Source: an uncultured Eubacteriales bacterium
GTDB taxonomy: Bacteria; Bacillota; Clostridia; Christensenellales; Borkfalkiaceae
Length of the DNA: 7,014 nucleotides
NCBI GenBank assembly: GCA_902767455.1
Contig: CACXHH010000153.1
Location: 1-7,014, forward strand
Reading direction: 5' to 3'
Numbering within the stretch: the stretch's first letter is position 1; each line of letters opens with the position of its first letter. Under the pieces are notes generated by a model that was given only the letters and a program-made list of their open reading frames with translations, ran no database searches and was not told the origin of the DNA. This document shows, piece by piece, positions 1 to 6,500 of this stretch. A program made the translations under genes and the position numbers.

Positions 1-1
1 G

Positions 2-673
2 CTCGATTCGGTCATGAACTACCCGCTTCGCGACGGGGTAGTTTCCTATCTTCTAAAAGCCGATACCAAAGATCTCGTCGAAGTCTTTTGCGAGCAGGTA
101 AACAACTACCCGAAAAACGCGTTGTTGAGCCTTATGAACTTGCTCTCTTCTCACGATTCCACGCGTATAATCACCGTTTTGGGGCGTAGCCGCGTCGTTC
201 TCGATAAGGACTTGTTGAAATACGAATTTCTCGACGACGAGCAGTACGAAAAGGGTAAAAGGCTCGCAAAACTCGCGTACACCGTAGCGTTCACTTGTTA
301 CGGCGTGCCGTCGATCTATTACGGTGACGAAGCGGGGCTCACCGGCGAACTCGACCCTTATAACAGAAGGTGCTTCCCGTGGGGCAAAGAAGATAAGGAG
401 ATGCTCGAACATATCGGCTTTCTCTCAAAGACGCGTCAGGCAAGCAACGCCTTAAAATTCGGCGATTTTTCTATTATTTATTACGATAAACGCATTATCG
501 TTTACGAACGCTCGTATGAAAGCGAAAGCGTCGTCGTGGCGCTGTCGCGAAACGAAAGCGACGTAAAACTTCAATTCAACAAACGCTATCGCGACTTACT
601 CGGCGGAAACATCGCGACGGAATTTACTCTCAAATCGGACGGAGCCCTGATACTTTCGGGCGAAAATCAATAA
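2..673 (+). CDS. GH13 alpha-amylase/neopullulanase-type glycosidase, C-terminal part (5' end outside window)
   Basis: This is the C-terminal part of a glycoside hydrolase family 13 enzyme, which hydrolyses alpha-glucosidic bonds in starch-, pullulan- or maltodextrin-type sugars. The frame is open from base 2, and the residues before the first ATG (LDSV, then MNYPLR) match the family's conserved DSVMNYP stretch, so that ATG at 14 is internal. The SHDSTR motif (Asp codon at 155-157) is conserved region IV and carries the transition-state-stabilising Asp. The GVPSIYYGDEAGLTG stretch followed by DPYNRRCFPW is typical of the neopullulanase/cyclomaltodextrinase/maltogenic amylase group. The last 70 or so residues look like the usual C-terminal beta-sandwich domain. 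The catalytic nucleophile and acid/base residues would lie upstream and cannot be checked. No signal peptide can be judged. The exact substrate is not decidable. The stop is 80 bp before tex with no visible terminator, so co-transcription is possible. Confidence 0.9.
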   Translation, partial: LDSVMNYPLRDGVVSYLLKADTKDLVEVFCEQVNNYPKNALLSLMNLLSSHDSTRIITVLGRSRVVLDKDLLKYEFLDDEQYEKGKRLAKLAYTVAFTCYGVPSIYYGDEAGLTGELDPYNRRCFPWGKEDKEMLEHIGFLSKTRQASNALKFGDFSIIYYDKRIIVYERSYESESVVVALSRNESDVKLQFNKRYRDLLGGNIATEFTLKSDGALILSGENQ

Positions 674-744
674 TTTATTACATAGAAAAGACGCCGCGCA
701 AACTTTAAAGCGGGCGAAAAATACAAAAACGAATAACTTTATAC

Positions 745-749
745 GGAGA
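745..749 (+). promoter_or_regulatory. Ribosome binding site of tex
   Basis: GGAGA lies 4 bases before the ATG at 754, a short but workable spacing. It supports that start, and the following residues (MDVLQKITEEFQL) match the usual N-terminus of the Tex family. In the 80-bp gap before tex I see no convincing -35/-10 pair and no terminator for the upstream gene. Confidence 0.6.
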
Positions 750-753
750 TATT

Positions 754-2925
754 ATGGACGTATTACAAAAAATTACCGAAGAGTTTCAACTCAAACCACA
801 GAACGTCAAAAACGTAGTGGACTTGCTCGACGAAGGCAACACGATCCCCTTTATCGCTCGTTACCGTAAAGAGATGACGGGGCATATCGACGACCAGGTT
901 TTAAGAGAGCTTTCCGAAAGGCTTACGTATCTGAGAAACCTTGAAAAGCGTAAAGAAGACGTGAGATCGGCTATCGAAGAACAGGGCAAACTCACCGACG
1001 AAATAGTCGCTTCGCTCGCCGCCGCCGAAACGCTTACCGAAGTCGAAGATATTTACAGACCTTATAAGCAGAAGAGAAAGACGAGAGCGACCGTCGCTAT
1101 CGCAAAGGGGCTTGAACCGCTTGCCGATATTATTCTCGCGCAGGACGTTACCACGGGTACCGCCGAAGATCTCGCGCTTCCATACGTCGACGAAGAGAAG
1201 GGCGTTTCCACTCCTGCCGAAGCATTGAACGGCGCAAAGGACATCATCGCCGAAAGAGTAAGCGACAACGCCGAATTGAGAAAGAAGTTGAGAAACGTAT
1301 TCCTTCGTACGGGCGAAATATCTTCAAAGCTCGCAAAAACCGACGACGGCTCCGCCACTTACGAAATGTACGCCGATTACAGCGAACCCGTTTCCGAGAT
1401 AAAGAGCCACCGCGTGCTCGCGCTCAACAGGGGCGAAAAGGAAGATTACCTCAAAGTCAAAGTTTCCATCGACAAAGATTTTGCTATCCGTATCTGCTCT
1501 GCGCCCTACGTTAAAGCCGGCAGCGTAACGACCTATCTCGTCGAAGAAGCGGTAGCCGACGGTTACGAAAGGCTCATCTATCCTTCGATAGAGCGCGAAA
1601 TACGTTCGTATCTTACCGAAACGGCTTCCGAACAGGCTATAAAGATGTTTGAAGTCAACTTAAAACCGCTTCTCATGCAACCGCCTGTCAAAGATAAAGT
1701 CACCATGGGCTTCGACCCCGCTTACAGAACGGGCTGTAAAATAGCCGTCGTCGACGAAACGGGCAAGGTGCTCGATAAGACGGTCGTCTATCCCACGCCC
1801 CCGCAGAAAAAGGAAGAAGAAGCGAGAAAAGTTCTCGTCGGGCTCATCAATAAATATAATGTCGACGTCATCTCGATAGGTAACGGCACGGCGAGCAAAG
1901 AGTCTGAAATATTCGTTTCCGACCTTATCAAAGACCCCGCTCTGACGCATAAGGCGGCTTATATCGTAGTAAGCGAAGCGGGCGCGTCGGTATATTCCGC
2001 GTCCAAGCTCGGCGCCGAAGAATTCCCCGATTACGACGTTTCCGAAAGGTCTGCCGTTTCCATTGCGAGAAGGCTTCAGGACCCGCTCGCCGAACTTATC
2101 AAGATAGACCCGAAGTCCATAGGCGTAGGTCAGTATCAGCACGATATGCCCGAAGCTCGTCTTGACGAAGTGTTGAAAGGCGTTCTCGAAGACTGCGTAA
2201 ACAAAGTCGGCGTAAACCTTAACACGGCTTCCCCGTCGCTTTTGTCGTACGTTTCGGGGCTTAACTCGGCGATAGTCAAAAACATAGTAAAATACCGTGA
2301 AGAAAACGGAAAATTCAAGTCGAGAAAAGAACTTTTGAAGGTTTCTAAACTCGGCGAAAAAGCCTTTGAACAGTGCGCGGGCTTTTTAAGGATAGAAGGC
2401 GGCGCCAACGTTCTCGACAACACCGCCGTTCACCCCGAAAGCTACGCTCCCACGCTTAAACTTCTCGAACTGTTCGGTTACACCGAACGTGACGTTGCCG
2501 ACGGAAAGATAGGCGATATAAACCAAAAGATAAAAGCATACGGCGAAGAAAAAGCGGCTGAAGAAGTAGGGCTCGGAGTCCCCACCATGCGCGACGTTAT
2601 CACCGAGCTTTTAAAGCCCGGCAGAGACGTTCGTGACAGCCTGCCGCAGCCCATGCTCCGTTCGGACATAATGGACATAAACGATCTCGTTCCCGGTATG
2701 AAGATAAAGGGGACGGTCAGAAACGTAACCGACTTCGGCGCTTTCGTCGACATCGGAGTCCATCAGGACGGGCTCGTTCATATTTCCGAACTTTCCGATA
2801 ACTACGTAAAACACCCGTCTGACGCGGTAAAAGTCGGTCAGGTAGTCACCGTCACCGTCATAGGCGTAGATAAAAAGAAGAACAGGATATCTCTCTCGAT
2901 GAGAAAAGACCCTACTCTCAAATAA
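754..2925 (+). CDS. tex: Tex-family RNA-binding transcription accessory protein
   Basis: This is Tex, the bacterial relative of eukaryotic Spt6: a cytoplasmic nucleic-acid-binding protein linked to transcription, whose precise biochemical role is still unclear in most bacteria. At 723 residues it is about the normal family length (roughly 720-785). Domains in order: the Tex N-terminal helical region with the hallmark DEGNTIPFIARYRKEMTG stretch (about 25-45); a YqgF/RNase H-like fold (about 316-430) opening with GFDPAYRTGCKIAVVD and containing IGNGTASKESE; a helix-hairpin-helix region (about 485-550) opening with VNLNTASPSLLSYVSGLN; and a C-terminal S1 RNA-binding domain (about 648-718) with GTVRNVTDFGAFVDIG and a DGLVHISELS segment. 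No signal peptide or membrane segment is visible. The frame is intact. It sits between a sugar hydrolase and acpP without functional kinship. No terminator follows, so its transcript probably runs into acpP. The family assignment is secure; the cellular role is known only in outline. Confidence 0.97.
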   Translation: MDVLQKITEEFQLKPQNVKNVVDLLDEGNTIPFIARYRKEMTGHIDDQVLRELSERLTYLRNLEKRKEDVRSAIEEQGKLTDEIVASLAAAETLTEVEDIYRPYKQKRKTRATVAIAKGLEPLADIILAQDVTTGTAEDLALPYVDEEKGVSTPAEALNGAKDIIAERVSDNAELRKKLRNVFLRTGEISSKLAKTDDGSATYEMYADYSEPVSEIKSHRVLALNRGEKEDYLKVKVSIDKDFAIRICSAPYVKAGSVTTYLVEEAVADGYERLIYPSIEREIRSYLTETASEQAIKMFEVNLKPLLMQPPVKDKVTMGFDPAYRTGCKIAVVDETGKVLDKTVVYPTPPQKKEEEARKVLVGLINKYNVDVISIGNGTASKESEIFVSDLIKDPALTHKAAYIVVSEAGASVYSASKLGAEEFPDYDVSERSAVSIARRLQDPLAELIKIDPKSIGVGQYQHDMPEARLDEVLKGVLEDCVNKVGVNLNTASPSLLSYVSGLNSAIVKNIVKYREENGKFKSRKELLKVSKLGEKAFEQCAGFLRIEGGANVLDNTAVHPESYAPTLKLLELFGYTERDVADGKIGDINQKIKAYGEEKAAEEVGLGVPTMRDVITELLKPGRDVRDSLPQPMLRSDIMDINDLVPGMKIKGTVRNVTDFGAFVDIGVHQDGLVHISELSDNYVKHPSDAVKVGQVVTVTVIGVDKKKNRISLSMRKDPTLK

Positions 2926-2930
2926 AATCC

Positions 2931-2959
2931 TTGACAAAAAAATTTTAAAAGTGTATAAT
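2931..2959 (+). promoter_or_regulatory. Consensus sigma-A promoter of acpP
   Basis: TTGACA (2931-2936) and TATAAT (2954-2959) are both perfect matches to the housekeeping consensus and are separated by the optimal 17 bp. Transcription would be expected to start at about 2965-2967, giving a leader of about 35 nt before acpP. The -35 box begins only 5 bases after the tex stop codon. A promoter this strong fits the high abundance of ACP in bacteria. Confidence 0.92.
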
Positions 2960-2968
2960 ACTTTTAAA
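2944..2968. promoter_or_regulatory. Inverted repeat over the acpP -10 box, candidate operator
   Basis: A perfect 9-bp inverted repeat: TTTAAAAGT (2944-2952) and ACTTTTAAA (2960-2968) with a 7-bp spacer that holds the whole -10 hexamer. A dimeric repressor bound here would block RNA polymerase. In other Bacillota, fatty-acid genes are controlled by FapR or FabT through palindromes near promoters, but this sequence does not clearly match either published box as I recall them. The regulator is therefore unknown, and the AT-rich composition leaves some risk of chance. Confidence 0.5.
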
Positions 2969-2981
2969 CTGTAAATAGTTT
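2966..2981 (+). promoter_or_regulatory. Possible 5'-terminal stem-loop of the acpP mRNA
   Basis: AAACT (2966-2970) can pair with AGTTT (2977-2981) around a 6-nt loop. With the start site predicted at about 2966, this weak, mostly A-U hairpin would sit at the very 5' end of the acpP transcript, just before the ribosome binding site. Such ends can slow mRNA decay. With only five base pairs the structure is uncertain. Confidence 0.25.
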
Positions 2982-2986
2982 TAATT

Positions 2987-2993
2987 AAAGGAG
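2987..2993 (+). promoter_or_regulatory. Strong ribosome binding site of acpP
   Basis: AAAGGAG is a near-ideal Shine-Dalgarno sequence, 7 bases before the ATG at 3001. It fixes the acpP start and predicts high translation. Confidence 0.9.
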
Positions 2994-3000
2994 AAAAATA

Positions 3001-3228
3001 ATGTTTGAAAAAATTAAAAAAGCTCTTGCCGAACAACTCGGTATCGACGAAAACAAAATAACCGCCGACAGCAAGATCGTTGAAGATCTCGGCGCAGACT
3101 CTCTCGATATAGTCGAGCTTTTGATGAATCTTGAAGAAGAATATAATATCAAGATACTCGAAGACGAAGCTACGAAGATCTCCACCGTCGGTGATTTCGT
3201 CACTCTCGTCGAGTCCAAAATGAACTGA
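3001..3228 (+). CDS. acpP: Acyl carrier protein
   Basis: Encodes the 75-residue acyl carrier protein of type II fatty acid synthesis, a cytoplasmic carrier that holds growing acyl chains on a 4'-phosphopantetheine arm. The attachment Ser is residue 34 in the signature GADSLDIVELL (codon 3100-3102), followed by the conserved acidic helix II (LMNLEEEYNIKI). The protein is small and strongly acidic with the usual four-helix pattern, opening MFEKIKKALAEQLGI, and has the normal length of about 75-80 residues. The start is set by a strong ribosome binding site. It has its own consensus promoter and an intrinsic terminator, so it can be made as a short abundant mRNA. Unlike the common arrangement beside plsX, fabD, fabG, fabF or rnc, no fatty acid gene adjoins it here. 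A specialised ACP for another pathway cannot be ruled out, but the signature and promoter strength favour the housekeeping copy. Confidence 0.96.
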   Translation: MFEKIKKALAEQLGIDENKITADSKIVEDLGADSLDIVELLMNLEEEYNIKILEDEATKISTVGDFVTLVESKMN

Positions 3229-3273
3229 TCGCGGTCTTTAAATAGACGTGAAAAGTGCGAATAATCGACTTAT

Positions 3274-3306
3274 AGCCCCGTTTCTTGCGGAAACGGGGCT
3301 TTTTTT
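3274..3306 (+). terminator. Intrinsic terminator after acpP
   Basis: An 11-bp GC-rich stem (AGCCCCGTTTC at 3274-3284 with GAAACGGGGCT at 3290-3300) encloses a 5-nt loop and is followed at once by a run of T to 3306. It is a textbook Rho-independent terminator, starting 45 bases after the acpP stop. It would end both acpP transcripts and any read-through from tex, and it insulates ftsK. Confidence 0.95.
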
Positions 3307-3326
3307 ACGCCTTTTTTTCGACGTAT

Positions 3327-3342
3327 GAAAAAAGCTTTTTTC
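3327..3342. repeat. Perfect 16-bp A/T-tract palindrome
   Basis: GAAAAAAGCTTTTTTC is a perfect palindrome with no spacer. It makes a poor RNA hairpin because no loop remains, but an A6 tract followed by a T6 tract could bend DNA or bind a dimeric protein. It lies just past the acpP terminator. Its function is unknown. Confidence 0.5.
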
Positions 3343-3385
3343 GTTCACCGTTTGGATTTCCTTAAGCCGCCAAAGTCGAAAAGCG

Positions 3386-3439
3386 AAAATAATCGCGAAA
3401 AAACGGCTAAACAAAAATAATCGCGAAAAAACGGCTAAA
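3386..3439. repeat. Tandem direct repeat, two 26-bp exact copies with 28-bp period
   Basis: Copies at 3386-3411 and 3414-3439 are identical over 26 bases and are separated by the two bases CA. Each contains the palindrome TCGCGA, a six-A run and CGGCTAAA. The pair lies in the gap between the acpP terminator and the ftsK promoter, ending about 30 bp before its -35 region. It may be a recent replication-slippage duplication or a doubled protein-binding site. It is not a CRISPR array: there are only two units and no spacer. Confidence 0.85.
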
Positions 3440-3442
3440 AAG

Positions 3443-3458
3443 GTTAAAACTTTTTAAC
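3443..3458. repeat. Short inverted repeat upstream of the ftsK promoter
   Basis: GTTAAAA (3443-3449) and TTTTAAC (3452-3458) form a perfect 7-bp inverted repeat with a 2-bp spacer. It directly follows the tandem repeat and ends 8 bp before the -35 region of ftsK. It is too short and AT-rich to be a convincing terminator. It could be a protein-binding site or chance symmetry. Confidence 0.35.
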
Positions 3459-3466
3459 GAAAATAC

Positions 3467-3495
3467 TTTAATTTTTTTTATTTATATGATATAAT
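3467..3495 (+). promoter_or_regulatory. Extended -10 promoter of ftsK
   Basis: A perfect TATAAT (3490-3495) is preceded by TGA (3487-3489), giving the extended -10 form TGnTATAAT. At the 17-bp spacing the -35 position holds TTTAAT (3467-3472), a weak match to TTGACA. Extended -10 promoters tolerate weak -35 boxes. The start site would lie near 3501-3503, leaving a leader of about 70 nt before the TTG start. Confidence 0.8.
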
Positions 3496-3510
3496 AATTT
3501 CATATAAATA
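3479..3510. promoter_or_regulatory. 11-bp perfect inverted repeat framing the ftsK -10 box, candidate operator
   Basis: TATTTATATGA (3479-3489) and TCATATAAATA (3500-3510) are exact reverse complements separated by 10 bp, and that spacer begins with the -10 hexamer. The arm centres are 21 bp apart, about two helical turns, so both arms would face the same side of the DNA, as expected for a dimeric regulator. A protein bound here would cover the -10 box and the start site. No regulator gene is nearby and I do not recognise the sequence. Confidence 0.55.
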
Positions 3511-3524
3511 GAAGTAAGTTGAAA

Positions 3525-3547
3525 CGCCGCCGTTAAGGCGCGCGGCG
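3525..3547 (+). promoter_or_regulatory. GC-rich leader hairpin before ftsK
   Basis: CGCCGC (3525-3530) can pair with GCGGCG (3542-3547). An alternative pairing is CGCC (3528-3531) with GGCG (3537-3540) around a 5-nt loop. This GC-rich block stands out in an AT-rich gap, lies in the ftsK leader and ends 9 bases before the ribosome binding site. No T run follows, so it is not a terminator. It may tune translation or mRNA stability. Confidence 0.4.
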
Positions 3548-3556
3548 AAGGTTGAC

Positions 3557-3560
3557 GGAG
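3557..3560 (+). promoter_or_regulatory. Ribosome binding site that decides the ftsK start
   Basis: GGAG lies 9 bases before TTG at 3570, a normal spacing. The upstream TTG at 3552 has only a GAAGG sequence touching it, with no spacer, so 3570 is preferred. It yields the N-terminus MAKKKGIKSKSEQ. Confidence 0.6.
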
Positions 3561-3569
3561 CGTGCGATT

Positions 3570-6500
3570 TTGGCTAAAAAGAAGGGTATAAAAAGTAAAA
3601 GCGAACAAAAGGCGCCCGATTTTATCAAGGAAGTTTTCGGGTTGGCAACGGTGTTGTTTTCACTGCTTGCCTTTTTGTGCCTTGTGACGGGCGACGGCTT
3701 GTTCTACACGGCAGGTCTTGCCGTGCGCAATTTTTTATACGGTCTTTTCGGGATATACGTGTATTTTGTGCTCGCGTATCTCACGCTTTTCGGCGTGTCG
3801 CTCGTAGCAGGTAAAAAATTCTTCGCCGGAAAAGAACTCGTCGTCTACCCGTTGAATATCGCCGTTCTTCTCGTGTTTTTGATAGTCCATCTCGCCGTTT
3901 CGTATAAGGGCGGTATGCCGATAGGCGAAGAACTCTCTTCTGCTTTTTACGCGCCCGAAACGGCAATGACGCCGGGCGGCGCCGCGGCTTCGCTTCTCAT
4001 CTTCCCTGTAGCGGCGCTTTTATCCAAGATAGGCGCGTACGTTATCTACGTTCTTTTAACGCTCTTCGTCGTTGCGTATCTTTTCCGCGACGCTATAATT
4101 TCGCTCTTTAACGGCAACGGCAAACGAAAACCCGAACACCACGCAAAGCGCGCCGAAGAAGAAGGCGACGGCTCATCGGAAGCCGAAACCGTCGAAAAGA
4201 AGGCGGAAGAACAGCTCCCGCACGTTGAAAACTTCTTCTTCAACGAAAAATCGGGCTTTGCCTTCCGTGACAAACGCGATATGGCGACCGGAAGGAGCCG
4301 TCCGCTACAGCCTTGGGGCGGAAGATTCGAGTTCAAAAACATAGCCGACGTAGCCCGTCGCGAGATATACGCCGAGAACCGCGCTACCGCGGCTTCGCCG
4401 AGCGACAGACAGCCCGGGCGCCCCTTTGCTCCCGACCGTTCGGCGAAAGTCGATCTCGACAAGATGAACGTTTCTCCTATGCGTATGACCAACGTTTCCG
4501 AGACTATCGACAAGAAACAGTCTTCTTCGGGTTACGAACGCTCTTCCGTCGGTAAGGACGTTTACACTATCCCCGTTACCGACAGAAAAACGGAAACCCG
4601 TTCTTTTGACGATTCTTCCGAACGCAGAACCGATTATCGTTCGTCCGAAACCGACGCGCGCGGCTCTTCTTCCGTTCGCGGTGAAAGGGCGACGACTGAA
4701 GAATCGTCCGTTCCACGCTTCGTAAATACGGCTTTTGAGCGCGGAAACTCGTCCGATGTTATACGTCGCGACCGTCAGGATACCGACTACGGCAATTTCG
4801 CACGCGTACGCGAAGAAGCGGAAACGCCGTCGCGCGAGTATTCCGAACGCCGCGTGGAAGTAAGAGAAGTCGCTCCGCATTCTACCGTTGTAGACCGCGC
4901 CGAAGCGGATATCGACAACGTTTACGTTCCCAAAACGCCGCTATCCCGTTCAAACGTCAGAACGGCTTTATCCGACGCGAATATCTCCGAATCGGAAAAG
5001 AGCGGGCAAATTGAAAAACCCGCCGAACGCGCTCCGAGATACCGTTTATCCGAACAGAGCGGCGATAATGTTTCCGCTCCGTCGGAAAACGAGCGTGAAA
5101 GCGCCGAATACCGTCGGGAAACGGAATATCCGTCAACGGGCGAAAGCGCGGAAGCGCCTTCTTCAAGACCGCCGCAGTTTGCGAACGCCTACGCGGGCAC
5201 GGGCGCAGCGTCTTATTCTAACCCCGAACGCGCTATCGAAAAGCCCGTTCAGCAGGCTATGGATACTGACGATTTCTTTGACGATTACGATTCCGAAGAA
5301 GGGTATTCGTTTATCCCGGGCATGCCGCTCAACTACACTTACGATCCGCCCAAAAAGAGCCTGCTCGTAGACTACACGCCCGACGCCGACGCGCTCTGGA
5401 AGGAACGCCAGCGTCAGGAATTCTGCAAAGAAAAGATTGTAAGCGTCTTTGCGAACAAGGGTATTGAAGTAAAAGTCGTCAACGTCGTATCGGGCTCGTC
5501 AGTCACGAGATTCGATATCGAAGTTCCCGACGACGTTTCCTTAAAGGAAATAAACTCGCTCCAACCCGACCTTGAATTCAGACTCAAAGCTACCGGAGAA
5601 TTCAGAATGTACTGTATTCCCGATTCGGAGCTTATAGGTATCGAAGTCGCGAGCAAAGCGCGCCGCACGGTCGGTATGCTTAACGTGTTCGAGCGCCCCG
5701 CTTCGTCCAAGGTACAGTATAAAAACGGGCTTTATTTCATGCTCGGCGAAGACGTTCTCGGTACGCCTATATATCTTGACCTTATGAGCATGCCGCACCT
5801 TCTCATATGCGGCGCTACGGGTACGGGTAAGAGCGTATGCTTAAACACTCTGCTCGTCAGCCTTATGTACAATTACAGCCCTGAAGATTTAAGGCTCGTT
5901 CTCGTAGATCCCAAGCGAGTCGAATTCAAAGCCTTCGAGCATATCCCGCATCTCGTTTTCGACGAGATACTCGGGCTCGACGACGACGGAAAGGCGACCA
6001 AAGCCGCCGCCGTTCTCGACTGGGCGGTGCAGGAAACCGAAAGGCGATATAAATTCCTTGCCGACAAAGGCTATAAAAACGTCAATAGATACAACAAGTC
6101 GATAGATCCTTCCGTCGACGCGAAAATACCTTATATCGTTATAATCATCGACGAGTTTGCCGACTTCGTTATGTCCTCTCCCGAATTCAGAAAGAACATC
6201 GAAGTATCTATCGGCAGGCTTGCGCAAAAGGCTCGCGCGGCGGGCGTGTCGGTCATTTTGGCAACGCAAAGACCTTCCGTCGACGTGATTTCGGGCAGCA
6301 TAAAGACGAATATCCCGTCGCGTATATGCTTTAAGACGGCAACTCCTACCGACTCCCGCGTCGTTATCGACGACAACGGCGCCGAAAAGCTTTTGTCGAA
6401 AGGCGATTGTCTGTTTAAGACTACCGAAAACTCAACTCTTACGCGTGGTCAGGGCGCCTTCCTTTCGGACGACGAGCTCGAAAAGGTTGTCAACTACGTC

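Noticed and set aside
1660..2142. A 160-codon antisense frame inside tex.
   Set aside because: It lies wholly opposite a well-conserved coding region, with no recognisable protein pattern and no initiation signals.
2611..3036. An antisense frame crossing the tex end, the acpP promoter and the acpP start.
   Set aside because: It runs through a perfect + strand promoter and two confirmed gene ends, so it is not a plausible gene.
3325..3420. A 31-codon open frame (ATG at 3325, beginning MKKAFFVHRLDF) between the acpP terminator and ftsK.
   Set aside because: There is no ribosome binding site, it starts right after a strong terminator with no promoter in between, and it runs into the tandem repeat and stops in the second copy. 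It is most likely chance.
3386..3439. The tandem repeat as a minimal CRISPR array.
   Set aside because: There are only two units separated by 2 bp, no spacer-length unique sequence, and no cas gene in the window.
4305..4880. A 191-codon antisense frame opposite the FtsK linker, with overlapping + strand frames nearby.
   Set aside because: It is a composition shadow of the Ser/Arg/Glu-rich linker codons. The translation is arginine-rich with no domain, no ribosome binding site and no separate promoter.
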